DNA of 64,000 nucleotides. Source: PXAP01 sp046483315. Its GTDB lineage: Bacteria; Bacteroidota; Bacteroidia; Bacteroidales; PUMT01. A program made the position numbers and the translations under genes. Position 1 is the first letter of the stretch; the number at the start of each line of letters is the position of its first letter. Of the stretch, positions 1-8,890 are shown piece after piece. Below the pieces are notes generated by a model that worked only from the letters and a program-made list of their open reading frames with translations, did not search any database and was not told where the DNA came from. The stretch is taken from the NCBI GenBank assembly GCA_046483315.1, contig JAWODJ010000082.1, positions 1 to 64,000 on the forward strand. The letters are read 5' to 3'.

Positions 1-414
1 ATCACGTTCTTCAAAGTGAATAGTGATAATAGAGCCGTATTCGGTAAAGTTCATGACTTGAACAATCCGTTCATTCAGAGTTGACCGATCGACGACGCCC
101 ATATAGTGGCGCTCACTGTCTAGTACCGGAAGCAATGTAAGTTTATGCTTGTCCATCAATCTGGCCGCATCAAAAATGTTTTGATTCTGGATGGATACAA
201 AATATTGCGCCTCTCGTATGGCAAGAACACTGTCAATGGAATTCTCATGTTTCTCGGCTGACTCACGACTGACCATGCCTATAAAGCGATTCGTCGTCTG
301 ATCGACTACCGGCAATAAGGTCTGTCCGCTCTCCTTCATTGCAGAAAGAGCCTCCCGGACAGTATCAATCGCCCGTAATGGCTTAATGTGATCACAAATT
401 GTGTCCCGAACCAG
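1..414 (-). CDS. Tandem CBS-domain protein, partial (runs off the window start)
   Basis: The minus strand is open from about 414 to base 1. It translates to two CBS-type repeats: LVRDTICDHIKPL, then an ALSAMKESGQTLLPVVD segment, then a second repeat with AARLMDKHKLTLLPVLD. It continues towards an ITIHFEERD stretch of the kind seen in Bacteroidota CBS proteins that end in an ACT-like region. CBS pairs usually bind adenosyl ligands and regulate; no effector domain is visible here. The C-terminus lies outside the window. No proper start codon is visible: the frame emerges from inside the 3' end of the M14 peptidase gene, in another frame, at about 402-414. The reading as a CBS pair is solid. The gene's integrity and its natural position are doubtful. 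Confidence 0.75.
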   Translation of the reverse strand, partial: MVRDTICDHIKPLRAIDTVREALSAMKESGQTLLPVVDQTTNRFIGMVSRESAEKHENSIDSVLAIREAQYFVSIQNQNIFDAARLMDKHKLTLLPVLDSERHYMGVVDRSTLNERIVQVMNFTEYGSIITIHFEERD

Positions 415-2918
415 AAAGCTCTGAAATTGGGGTTATGAATGAATGATACAATATTGCCTCTTCCCCTGGAATTGATCAGTATCCCTGCTGTACTGTCCAT
501 ATGATTGGTCCAGGGTTCCCATACGTATCCGCTAAGAAGTGCATTACCGGTGAATAACAGAGGATTTGCAAATGGACTGCTGTCGGGTTTTGCAGCCAGA
601 TGTCCTGTTACATAGTAAGGGAGAAGCTCATTCCTGTATCCGTAGCCGACAGGATGGGTTATGTCAAGACTGGTTTCAAAGATTGTTCCCGATATTCGCC
701 TCGCACCCCTGTATTCAGAACGTTTGATGTATGGCAGGAATCCGGGTTCCTCCTGCTCCGGTGGCGGGACAAATTCAATTGATGCAAATTCGTTTTTGGC
801 CAGCCACTGATTGGCACTTCCTAATGCAACTATATTGCCTCCTGATCTTAACCAACGGTTTAGAGAGGCCTTGCCGGTATCATTTATGGAGTTGTAACTT
901 CCTGAAACCATTATAATGGTATTATACCTGCTCAGGTCCATGCTGTTTATCCTGTCAGTTTCAACTTTTGTGACGGGTATATTGTACCTCTGGTCAAGCA
1001 GGTGCCACACTTCGCCTGCTTCCCGGCTGCTGGTTCCGGGTCCTGTCAGCATAAGTATATCGGGCCTTGAGATATCTGCAAAACTGCCGCTTCCAAGATG
1101 AATTCCTTCACTTGAAAAGCTGGTCTCAACAGAATGGATTGTTATGCCGGCATGTTTCGCGGCATTACCGACAAGTTCAAAAGTTTCCCGGGGAGTGCAA
1201 TCCTGGCTGTTGACATGGACCATTATAGTTCCGTAATTGAATTCAACCAGCTTGCCTGAACCTGTGCTGATGGAGAAAGGTTCTGTAGCGACTTTAGTGC
1301 GTAATCCCTCCTTCTGCAGATAATATAATGCCCTGGGAGCATAATAGTCATCCCACTGGAAAAGATATGCATTATTGGTTATGTTACCGGCCAGGTTACC
1401 GTGCGGCCGGCGGGGAGTGTCTAACATTTCCCCCTGGAGGGATCTGAGCTGGCTTTCAGATGTGATCCTGCCGTATGGCATATTGAAAGCCAGTGGCTTG
1501 GTCCATGTTGAAACATCGTAGAAAAGGCTGTCCCCAAACTCCAGAACTTTCTCAAAAAGTGTCATTACAAGCCTGTATTGCCGTTGCCTGAGAGGTACCA
1601 CCCAGGCTGAACCGGGATAATATGTTTGTCCCCCGACCGAAATATTGTCATTGATTTCATACACCTGTATCTGGTGAGTATTTAAGATATCAAGCAGATG
1701 GTAATTTTTACCATTATCATACTCATCGCCGAATATCCAGGCCTGGAAAGGTTCACCGGAAGCTTCCTCCACAGCCGTGCTGTAGAACCATCGCAGGTGG
1801 TTCAGCAAAGTTTCCCTCATACTGAGTCCCGCCTCTATTGATGAAAGTGAAACTACAACCTGGTTTTTGATGGTTTCGGCAAAATCTGTTACGCCGTGAA
1901 TGGTCTCTCTCCGATGTCCTCTTGTTGATGCCTGCTCGAACAGTATCCCGATGCCTCCATGAATATCAGGGTAGGTGGAACCTTTGCCATAGTAAAAATC
2001 ATCAAATCCCTGCTGGGTATAGTATAATTGTCCTATTTCATCAAAAGCCGCGGCATGGTACTTTGCCACTTCCAGTGTCAGCTCATCGGTTTTATGAGGT
2101 GTACGCGGATTTAACCTTTCAGGTACACCGGGCTGGAAAAAGAATGTGGCGTTGCTCCCCATTTCATGATGATCGGTATTAATATTGGGCATCCAGTTGT
2201 GATATGCCCTAATACGTCCATAGCTTTCCGGATGCTGTACAGGAAGCCAGTCCCTGTTCAGGTCAAACCAGTAATGGTTGGTACGTGATCCGGGCCAGAC
2301 ATCATTGAATTCCATGCTATTCGGATCAGGGTTAAGAGTCTTGCTTTTATACCTGTTAACCCAGCTTGCAAACCTGTCCTGTCCGTCAGGGTTAAGAGAG
2401 GGATCTATTATAATAACGAGATTATCAAGGATATCCAAAACCCTGTCACTTTGCCCTGCAGCCAGGTAATAAGCTACCAGTGGTGCTGCATTGTGTGCGC
2501 TGGCTTCGTTGCCGTGCACGCCATACCCGAGCCGGATCACGGCTGGCATATTTTTTACATCAATTATTCCGGAAGCTTCCGGATTGGTAAGTGCCAGGTG
2601 ATTTTTCCTGATCTCTTCGAGATTTCGCTGGTTTTCTTCAGAAGTTATTACCAGGTGGTACAGGGGCCGGTGCTCGTAGGAACGAGCGTATTCATAGATC
2701 ATTGCCCTGTCTGATTTCTCTGCAATGATATTCATATATTGTGCAAGCAGGGTATGGTTTAAATGCCAGTCACCAATCTGGTATCCGAGAAATTCTTCGG
2801 GCGATGGTATATTGCTGTTGTAATCTGTTTCAGGAAGGAAATAGCTGATTTCAACCTGTGCATTTAAATGCACAAATAAGACCAGAAAAATCAGAACAAG
2901 GGATCTGTTTTTAAGCAT
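336..2918 (-). CDS. Exported M14 zinc carboxypeptidase-like protein, C-terminus replaced at a junction
   Basis: A secreted metallopeptidase of the M14 carboxypeptidase family. The start at 2918 puts a clean signal peptide (MLKNRSLVLIFLVLFVHLNA) first; the upstream ATG at 2942 only adds a few residues. Zinc ligands are visible as HGNE (about residue 135) and the His in NTDHHEMG, with NPDGQDR in between. The probable catalytic Glu is in GILFEQAS. The C-terminal half has a glutamine-amidotransferase-like fold (ILMLTGPGTSSREAG, SGGNIVALGS), usual in Bacteroidota members. Family similarity stops at NPNFRAFWFGT (about base 402). The last ~20 residues are an unrelated tail read from CBS-gene DNA in the wrong frame, so the true C-terminus is missing. 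Peptidase family is confident; the substrate is unknown. Confidence 0.85.
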   Translation of the reverse strand: MLKNRSLVLIFLVLFVHLNAQVEISYFLPETDYNSNIPSPEEFLGYQIGDWHLNHTLLAQYMNIIAEKSDRAMIYEYARSYEHRPLYHLVITSEENQRNLEEIRKNHLALTNPEASGIIDVKNMPAVIRLGYGVHGNEASAHNAAPLVAYYLAAGQSDRVLDILDNLVIIIDPSLNPDGQDRFASWVNRYKSKTLNPDPNSMEFNDVWPGSRTNHYWFDLNRDWLPVQHPESYGRIRAYHNWMPNINTDHHEMGSNATFFFQPGVPERLNPRTPHKTDELTLEVAKYHAAAFDEIGQLYYTQQGFDDFYYGKGSTYPDIHGGIGILFEQASTRGHRRETIHGVTDFAETIKNQVVVSLSSIEAGLSMRETLLNHLRWFYSTAVEEASGEPFQAWIFGDEYDNGKNYHLLDILNTHQIQVYEINDNISVGGQTYYPGSAWVVPLRQRQYRLVMTLFEKVLEFGDSLFYDVSTWTKPLAFNMPYGRITSESQLRSLQGEMLDTPRRPHGNLAGNITNNAYLFQWDDYYAPRALYYLQKEGLRTKVATEPFSISTGSGKLVEFNYGTIMVHVNSQDCTPRETFELVGNAAKHAGITIHSVETSFSSEGIHLGSGSFADISRPDILMLTGPGTSSREAGEVWHLLDQRYNIPVTKVETDRINSMDLSRYNTIIMVSGSYNSINDTGKASLNRWLRSGGNIVALGSANQWLAKNEFASIEFVPPPEQEEPGFLPYIKRSEYRGARRISGTIFETSLDITHPVGYGYRNELLPYYVTGHLAAKPDSSPFANPLLFTGNALLSGYVWEPWTNHMDSTAGILINSRGRGNIVSFIHNPNFRAFWFGTQFVITLSHYGRLILSGRLFLQ

Positions 2919-3028
2919 GATGAAATAATTTAGATAAAACATAAATATTATCGGGATCTTTTTCCGGTCGAAACTTCAAACCGTCGCTCCGATCCTGTAA
3001 ATGTAATGTACAGGATGTAATAAACCAA

Positions 3029-4120
3029 TTATTTTTTCTCTCTCCGCCTTCGTTCATAATGTCTGGAGTCGCCCCATTCACCGTATCCGATTTCATCACC
3101 TGCCATATGTATCCTGGCTTCAAGGCAATTTGTGCAATCTTCAGCCTTTTCATCTGTACAGGGTTTATTTTCGTATAGTTTGTAGCTGTCCCTGTATTTC
3201 CCGGGAGTGATATTGGGCATGATCACATTTGCTCCTGCCAGCAGGGCCTTTTCCCTTCCCATAGGATCAATTGCCTGCATGGCCGTTGCCGCGGCAATAT
3301 TAATATCTTTCATGATAATCCGCAACAGGGCAATAACTTTCAGTGTAAGGTGAAATCTTTCGGTTGGAGGGATCAATTGTTCCCTGTATTTAAACATGGG
3401 AGTATCCCTGTGTTCAATATAGGGCCCCAGGCCAATCATGTCTATATCAAAATCCTTCATGAAAAGTATATCTCCGGCAATGTCATACGGCGTCTGGAAA
3501 GGCAGTCCGACCATTATTCCTGTACCGGTCTGGTAACCAATATCCTTAAGTGATTGGAGGCATTCAATTCTGCGGTTGAAATCATGTCTGGTGTCATTGG
3601 GGTGTATTTTCCGGTAAAGTTCCGGATTTGAAGACTCTATCCTGAGCAGGTACCTGTGTGCTCCTGCATCGAACCAGCGCCGGTATACTTCCTTTGTCTG
3701 CTCCCCAAGGGAAATAGTTATTCCCAGCTCATTATTGCTTATTCGTTTTATTTCTTTAAGCAGCTTCTCAATACGATCGGTAAAACCCGGGTTTTCAAGT
3801 TCTCCTGATTGCAATACTACTGAGGCATACCTGTTTTCATGGGCAAATCTGACGGCATCAAGTATTTCCTTATCTCCAAGATTATAACGACTGATGTTTT
3901 TGTTGTCCCTTCTTATTCCGCAATAATGGCAATTTTTACCGCATATATTGGAAAACTCCACCAGACCGCGATAATATACTCTCCTGCCCACATATTGTTC
4001 TTTTATCCCGGCCGCCTTTTTATATATCAAATTGCGGTCCCCGTCCCCGGCGGACAGCAGTATCAGAAGTTCTTCTTTGGAGAAATCATCCTTTTCCAGC
4101 AATTTTTCAATATCACTCAT
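3029..4120 (-). CDS. hydE: [FeFe]-hydrogenase H-cluster radical SAM maturase HydE
   Basis: A 363-residue radical SAM enzyme that acts with HydG and HydF to build the H-cluster of [FeFe]-hydrogenase. The radical SAM cluster motif CxxxCxxC is at C60, C64 and C67 (SNICGKNCHYCG). The C-terminal CX7CX2C site, an optional second cluster of HydE, is present at C321, C329 and C332, followed by the HydE-like ending GYGEWGDSRHY. HydE-type core segments (YLLRIESSNPELYRKIHP, GIMVGLPFQTPYDIAGD) separate it from biotin synthase and PylB. Neither hydF, hydG nor a hydrogenase gene is nearby; the neighbours are the M14 peptidase and a nitroreductase. It implies fermentative or H2-linked metabolism encoded elsewhere in the genome. 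Confidence 0.92.
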   Translation of the reverse strand: MSDIEKLLEKDDFSKEELLILLSAGDGDRNLIYKKAAGIKEQYVGRRVYYRGLVEFSNICGKNCHYCGIRRDNKNISRYNLGDKEILDAVRFAHENRYASVVLQSGELENPGFTDRIEKLLKEIKRISNNELGITISLGEQTKEVYRRWFDAGAHRYLLRIESSNPELYRKIHPNDTRHDFNRRIECLQSLKDIGYQTGTGIMVGLPFQTPYDIAGDILFMKDFDIDMIGLGPYIEHRDTPMFKYREQLIPPTERFHLTLKVIALLRIIMKDINIAAATAMQAIDPMGREKALLAGANVIMPNITPGKYRDSYKLYENKPCTDEKAEDCTNCLEARIHMAGDEIGYGEWGDSRHYERRRREKK

Positions 4121-4282
4121 TACGTATAAAACAGTTCCTTCCTTTAAAAAAAACCACCATAATCATAAGGGTCAGTTCATCCGGTTGGCAAAATGTAAAT
4201 GTAAATAAAATTTTTTCATCAAAAATTACACACAGTAGATGAAAAAAATAGATGAAGTTAATTTTTTATCTTATTGTTTTTA

Positions 4283-4837
4283 TTACCGGTAAGAGTTATA
4301 ACGAATTATTTCATCGGATTGTTTTCGGATTTTCTGCCGCTTTTTACCGGCAGGATATCCCAGGGTGATTATAAGCATTGGCCTTTTATTATCCGGAATG
4401 TTCAGGAGTTTCCTGACTTTTTTTTCATTAAACCATCCTATCATACAGGTTCCGAGTTCTTCGGAAGCAGCCTGCAGGCAAAAATGGGATGCTGCAATAC
4501 CTGTATCCATAAGGGTATATTTTTTATCTTTTACAATTTCACCGAATTTTGATGATATGTTAGGCTTTTCCATTACAAGTACAACAAGAATGGGCGCCTG
4601 TTTTGCAAAATGATTAACAGGAACCAGTGCCCCCGATGTTTCCCCGGCAACGGCATTTTTCAGATCAGGGTCGTTTACCACGATGAATGTCCACGGCTGT
4701 GCATTGCATGCTGATGGGGCCAGTCTGGCAGCTTCAAGGCAGCGGTCAAGTTTTTCCTTCTCCACCGGCTTGTCATGGTATTTTCTGTCACTCTGTCTTT
4801 CATTTGCCAGTCTGAGAAAATCAATTTTTTCATTCAT
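4283..4837 (-). CDS. Nitroreductase family protein
   Basis: A 184-residue FMN-dependent oxidoreductase of the nitroreductase fold, compact for the family. The N-terminal ERQSDRKYHDKPVEKEKL gives the family's R-S-x-R-x-[FY] FMN-phosphate site. APSACNAQPWTFIVV and the C-terminal GTCMIGWFNEKKVRKLL followed by ITLGYPA are also typical. It is cytoplasmic with no signal peptide. It is probably a dimer that transfers electrons from NAD(P)H to nitro compounds, quinones or flavins; the substrate cannot be read from sequence. It lies on the same strand as hydE and the NAD(P)H-binding protein upstream, with gaps of 160-180 bp, so a shared transcript is possible but not shown. Confidence 0.85.
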   Translation of the reverse strand: MNEKIDFLRLANERQSDRKYHDKPVEKEKLDRCLEAARLAPSACNAQPWTFIVVNDPDLKNAVAGETSGALVPVNHFAKQAPILVVLVMEKPNISSKFGEIVKDKKYTLMDTGIAASHFCLQAASEELGTCMIGWFNEKKVRKLLNIPDNKRPMLIITLGYPAGKKRQKIRKQSDEIIRYNSYR

Positions 4838-5019
4838 AAGAAATAAAAATTTTTAATTAGGCGGGTCTTTTTCCCGGTTCCTGATGCGGTGTTAGCGGGT
4901 GAAAATTACAGGACAGTAAATTTTACAGGCAAACCGCCAGGTGCTTCAATTTATCAATGAATTCGCGGGGTTTTTTATCAGTATGCTGAGGATGCCTGTA
5001 ACACCATGATCCTGTGGTG

Positions 5020-5682
5020 TTATGTTTTGGTGAACAGTTCAATTTCATGTGATTCAAATATTTTTTTACTTGTTGTGATATTGGCAAATTTGACCATCGC
5101 CTCTGCCACCCTTTCTGATTCAATGGCGCGGTATTTTTTCAATCTTCCTCTCAGCAGGAAACCAACTGGAATCATGATAAGCCTGCCTGCCTCTTCGAGA
5201 AACCTGAACTCTTTGCGTTTCCCGAGCAGCATGGATGGCCTCAGTATGACCACTTTTTTAAAACTGAACTCCTGCACCGCTTTTTCTGTTTCACCCTTTG
5301 TACGGAGATAAAAGTTTGAACTTTTCGGGTCGGCGCCTACAGAGGAGATGATCAGAAAATTCGGAACATTGTTATTACTGGCTATCCTGGCAATGTTTAC
5401 CGGAAATTCAAAATCAACTTTTCTGAAATTCTCCTTTGACCCTGCCTTTTTAATGGTTGTGCCAAGGCAGCAGAAGACATCATCACCGCTGATCTTATTT
5501 GCATAATCTCCGATCTTTTCAAGGTCTGTATTTATTATTTCAATCTTATCATTTTTGAGATCCGGTTCGGACCTTGTAAACACTATGACCTTTTCATATC
5601 GTTCATTACGGACGAGCTTTTGCAATACATGTGCTCCGGTGAGTCCGGTAGCACCAAACAGGATGGCAGTTTTTTTATTCAT
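5020..5682 (-). CDS. NAD(P)H-binding atypical SDR family protein
   Basis: A Rossmann-fold protein of about 220 residues, of the atypical short-chain dehydrogenase (NAD(P)-binding, HTATIP2/YwnB-like) group. The dinucleotide-binding motif FGATGLTG lies right after the start at 5682. Further family features are FCCLGTTIKKAGSKE, FLIISSVGADPKSS with a YLRTKGETE segment (Y-x-x-x-K), and VVILRPSMLLG. The frame extends upstream to 5817, but those extra 45 residues are hydrophobic, low-complexity and lie before the Rossmann motif, so I reject them; an ATG at 5685 directly precedes the chosen one. Its role is unknown; relatives act as reductases or redox sensors. Confidence 0.8.
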   Translation of the reverse strand: MNKKTAILFGATGLTGAHVLQKLVRNERYEKVIVFTRSEPDLKNDKIEIINTDLEKIGDYANKISGDDVFCCLGTTIKKAGSKENFRKVDFEFPVNIARIASNNNVPNFLIISSVGADPKSSNFYLRTKGETEKAVQEFSFKKVVILRPSMLLGKRKEFRFLEEAGRLIMIPVGFLLRGRLKKYRAIESERVAEAMVKFANITTSKKIFESHEIELFTKT

Positions 5683-5979
5683 CATGTACGGGTATTTTTG
5701 CAACTTTTTTATATGTGCAATTACTTTACTGGGTAAGAATATAATAAAGGTACCTTCGGTGTTTACAAGGGGTAAATATAAAAAAAATGAACAAGAGCAA
5801 AGATTATTATATAACATATCCCTTATTTTGACGTATCACTGTACAGCAAATAGCTTGTTTATCAAATTTTATCAGTTAACCTGCCATGGAATAACTGAAA
5901 TCATGCAAAGGAGCTTTTAAAGATTATTTTTGATAGTTTTACAACTGTTATGTCAATTAATTTTTTGTAATTCGTAATT

Positions 5980-7335
5980 ATGAGGAAACTGTATATTATT
6001 GCGGGCCTGGGTATATTTCTTATATTACTGTTTTTGGTTGTCCGCTCGCCATTGTCAGGGTATTATTATCAGCAGGGACTGGAAAATAAGGAGAAAGGGC
6101 TTTATGAAAAGGCCGGAAAATATTTTTCCAGGGCCGTCAGGATCAAAGGCAGTTTTCTGGAGGCCCGTTTTGAGAAGGCCCTTACCGAGGCTCTTCTTGA
6201 AAATGACTCTGAGGCAATTATTCTGTTTTCGGAAATTATTGAAATGGATGAGAATTTTGGTGCCGGATGGTTCTACAGGGGTCTGTCACGGTCAGTCTCC
6301 GGCGATCATGCCGGAGCGGCAGATGATTTTACCCGTGCTGCAGAACTGGGCTATGAGCAACCGGCTGCCTATACTAACAGGGGCAGGATGTGGCTGGAAC
6401 TTGATAATAATGAAATGGCATTTGAGGATTTTTCAAAAGCGATAGCGGCTGATACTGCATACGGTCCGGCATGGTTTCACAGAGGTGTCCTTAAAGCTAA
6501 TAACGGTGATTTTCAGGGTGCCGTTGAAGATTATAATAATGCAATAAGGTATGACAGGGAGAACCCTGAAGCATACCGGTTAAGAGGGACCGTCATGGCC
6601 AGCCTGGATAATTTTGTCGGTGCCATTGAGGATTATGACAGGCTCATTGAGATGGAATCCGGTTATAGCGGTCTTTATAAACAGAGAGGCATATTTAAAA
6701 GAGAGATCGGCGATTATGCCGGTGCAATAAGTGATCTGGACCAGGCACTCGAGTTGGATTCTGATGATGCTGAAATTTATTTTCACAGGGGCAGTTCACT
6801 GGCTAACCTGGGTGAATCTGGCAGGGCACTGGAAGATTTTAACAGGTCAATAGGACTGGATGGAAGTGATGCCAGGGTCTTTAGAACCAGAGGATTGTTG
6901 TTGCTCAGGAGTGGAGAGGCCGGTAATGCCATTGAAGATTTCCGTTCATCAATAAAGCTGGATAACACAAATCCGCAATCTTTTTATCTGCTTGGTACGG
7001 CCAAAGCCATGCGGCAGGATTACAGCGGATCGGTCCTTGAGTTTACTAAAGCCATTGAACTTGACAGTAATCATGCCATGGCATATTTTAACCGCGGTAT
7101 CTCAAGAGGAATTATGGGCCAGCATGATAAAGCGGTAGGGGATTATGACAGGTCCATTGAGTTGCAGCCTGACAACCCGGGTGCATATCATCAGCGGGCA
7201 GTTTCGCGTATCAACCTTAACGATATGGAAGGAGGGTGTGCAGATCTCAGGACAGCACTGGAAATGGGTGTTCAGGAAGCCGAAAGTATGCTCAGAATAT
7301 ACTGCCGTGAGGGGGAAAATGTGATTGTCCGGTAA
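5980..7335 (+). CDS. Membrane-anchored TPR repeat protein
   Basis: A 451-residue protein with an N-terminal transmembrane anchor (residues 4-22, LYIIAGLGIFLILLFLVV) followed by about twelve 34-residue tetratricopeptide repeats that fill the rest. Repeat signatures such as AWFHRGVLKANNGDFQGAVE and AYFNRGISRGIMGQHDKAVG recur throughout. TPR solenoids are protein-interaction scaffolds; this one would face the periplasm. There are no catalytic motifs. It is transcribed alone, convergent with sucB, and divergent from the NAD(P)H-binding gene across a 297-bp gap. No partner can be named from the context. Confidence 0.85.
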   Translation: MRKLYIIAGLGIFLILLFLVVRSPLSGYYYQQGLENKEKGLYEKAGKYFSRAVRIKGSFLEARFEKALTEALLENDSEAIILFSEIIEMDENFGAGWFYRGLSRSVSGDHAGAADDFTRAAELGYEQPAAYTNRGRMWLELDNNEMAFEDFSKAIAADTAYGPAWFHRGVLKANNGDFQGAVEDYNNAIRYDRENPEAYRLRGTVMASLDNFVGAIEDYDRLIEMESGYSGLYKQRGIFKREIGDYAGAISDLDQALELDSDDAEIYFHRGSSLANLGESGRALEDFNRSIGLDGSDARVFRTRGLLLLRSGEAGNAIEDFRSSIKLDNTNPQSFYLLGTAKAMRQDYSGSVLEFTKAIELDSNHAMAYFNRGISRGIMGQHDKAVGDYDRSIELQPDNPGAYHQRAVSRINLNDMEGGCADLRTALEMGVQEAESMLRIYCREGENVIVR

Positions 7336-7429
7336 TTGTAACATTTTTCACCGGTGCGCTGCACATGTTTCTTCAGATTACAATAAGATATTTCCGGGAG
7401 GATTTTTCCGCCGAAAGGCAGCCTTCCCT

Positions 7430-8761
7430 TTAAAGTCCGAGCAGCAGGTCACGCGGACTTGCTCCGCCGAACAACATCTTTACCGGATCTTCAAGCATCT
7501 CCTTAACTTTCACAAGGAATCCCACCGAATCGCGGCCGTCTATTATCCTGTGGTCATATGAAAGGGCAAGATACATCATTGGCCTGATCTCCACCCTGCC
7601 TTTTACGGCCACGGGCCTCTCAACGATATTATGCATGCCCAGGATGCCTGATTGTGGCGGATTGAGAACAGGTGTTGACAGAAGTGAGCCAAAAACACCA
7701 CCGTTGGTTATTGTGAAGGTGCCACCGCTCATATCTTCAATGGATATCCTGTTCTTCCTGGCTTTTTCAGCAAGCTCCATAATTGTTTTTTCAATATGTG
7801 CAAGGCTTTGCGCCTCGGTATTTCGCATTACAGGTACCATGAGCCCCTTACCGGTCTGCACAGCAATGCCTATATCACAGTAGTCATGAGTAACGATCTC
7901 GTCACCGTCGATATAGGAGTTAACATGTGGAAAAGTTTTCAGTGCCTCTGTAACGGCTTTTACAAAGAATGACATGAAGCCTAGTTTAACGCCGTGCTTA
8001 TCAATAAACCTCTCCTGGTATGTTTTTCTGATATTAATAATATTGCTCATATCCACCTCATTAAAGGTGGTCAGCATGGCAGTTTCATTTTTAACTGCTA
8101 CCAGCCGCTGGCTCAGTTTCCGTCTAAGCATCGACATTTTCTGCCTGCCGGTTTTCCGGCTTTTCCCAACCTCCCCAGAGATCCCGGGAATTTTCCGTTC
8201 CTGCGTTTCCGCTACCAGGGCAACATCTTCTCTGGTGATCCTGACCAGTCCGTTTATTATATCGTCCACAGACAGCCCCTTTTCTTCCATAAGTTTTTTC
8301 GCCAGGGGTGATACTTTGACTTTATCCGGCGTCCCGGTTGGCATGGAAGAACTTTTATCCTTTTTCCCCTTTATTTCAGATGCGGGACTTTGATCCTGCT
8401 TTTTACCTTTCCGGTTATCCTGCTGAACATGCTCTGAATGGAGGGCTGAATCTTCTTCCTGGAGAGATTCTCCGGATTTTTCTTCACCGGGGGAAGTCTC
8501 TTCCGGCTTTCTCTCCGGCCCTTTTCCGCTAGTATCTATTGTGCATGCAACAGATCCCACCTCAATTGCTTTGCCGGTTTCGGCAATGATTTTTAAAGTG
8601 CCACTTTTTTCTGCCAGCAGAGGCAGGGTGGCTTTATCTGATTCTATCTCTGCAATTTCCTGGTCTTTTTCGACAAAATCGCCGTCATTAACAAGCCAGC
8701 TTGCAATTTCTACCTCCGTAATTGATTCTCCCGGCGAGGGAATTTTTACTTCAACGATCAT
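7430..8761 (-). CDS. sucB: 2-oxoglutarate dehydrogenase E2 (dihydrolipoyllysine succinyltransferase)
   Basis: The core acyltransferase of the 2-oxoglutarate dehydrogenase complex, moving the succinyl group from lipoyl-lysine to CoA in the TCA cycle. Domains in order: lipoyl domain with the lipoylated Lys in ESDKATL (about residue 44); a long charged linker (about 80-150); the E1/E3-binding subdomain (VSPLAKKLMEEKGLSVDDI); and the catalytic domain ending in YDHRIIDGRDSV with active His about 404 and Asp about 408. The GGTFTITNGGVFGSLLSTP block is typical of E2o rather than pyruvate E2. It lies 129 bp downstream of sucA on the same strand. The E3 subunit (lpd) is not in the window. Confidence 0.93.
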   Translation of the reverse strand: MIVEVKIPSPGESITEVEIASWLVNDGDFVEKDQEIAEIESDKATLPLLAEKSGTLKIIAETGKAIEVGSVACTIDTSGKGPERKPEETSPGEEKSGESLQEEDSALHSEHVQQDNRKGKKQDQSPASEIKGKKDKSSSMPTGTPDKVKVSPLAKKLMEEKGLSVDDIINGLVRITREDVALVAETQERKIPGISGEVGKSRKTGRQKMSMLRRKLSQRLVAVKNETAMLTTFNEVDMSNIINIRKTYQERFIDKHGVKLGFMSFFVKAVTEALKTFPHVNSYIDGDEIVTHDYCDIGIAVQTGKGLMVPVMRNTEAQSLAHIEKTIMELAEKARKNRISIEDMSGGTFTITNGGVFGSLLSTPVLNPPQSGILGMHNIVERPVAVKGRVEIRPMMYLALSYDHRIIDGRDSVGFLVKVKEMLEDPVKMLFGGASPRDLLLGL

Positions 8762-8890
8762 TTTATGGAAATGGTTTTCATTGTTGTCTGTTTTCTGTAC
8801 TGTTTTATGGGATCGGCAAACTCATTATTATGCAAAATAATCATTTTTTTTCAGAAAGGGTTTATTCAGATAATTGGCCTGAAGTCCGGT

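Noticed and set aside
4923..5123. 66-codon minus-strand frame overlapping the NAD(P)H-binding gene's 3' end
   Set aside because: It overlaps a well-supported gene in another frame and lacks family features.
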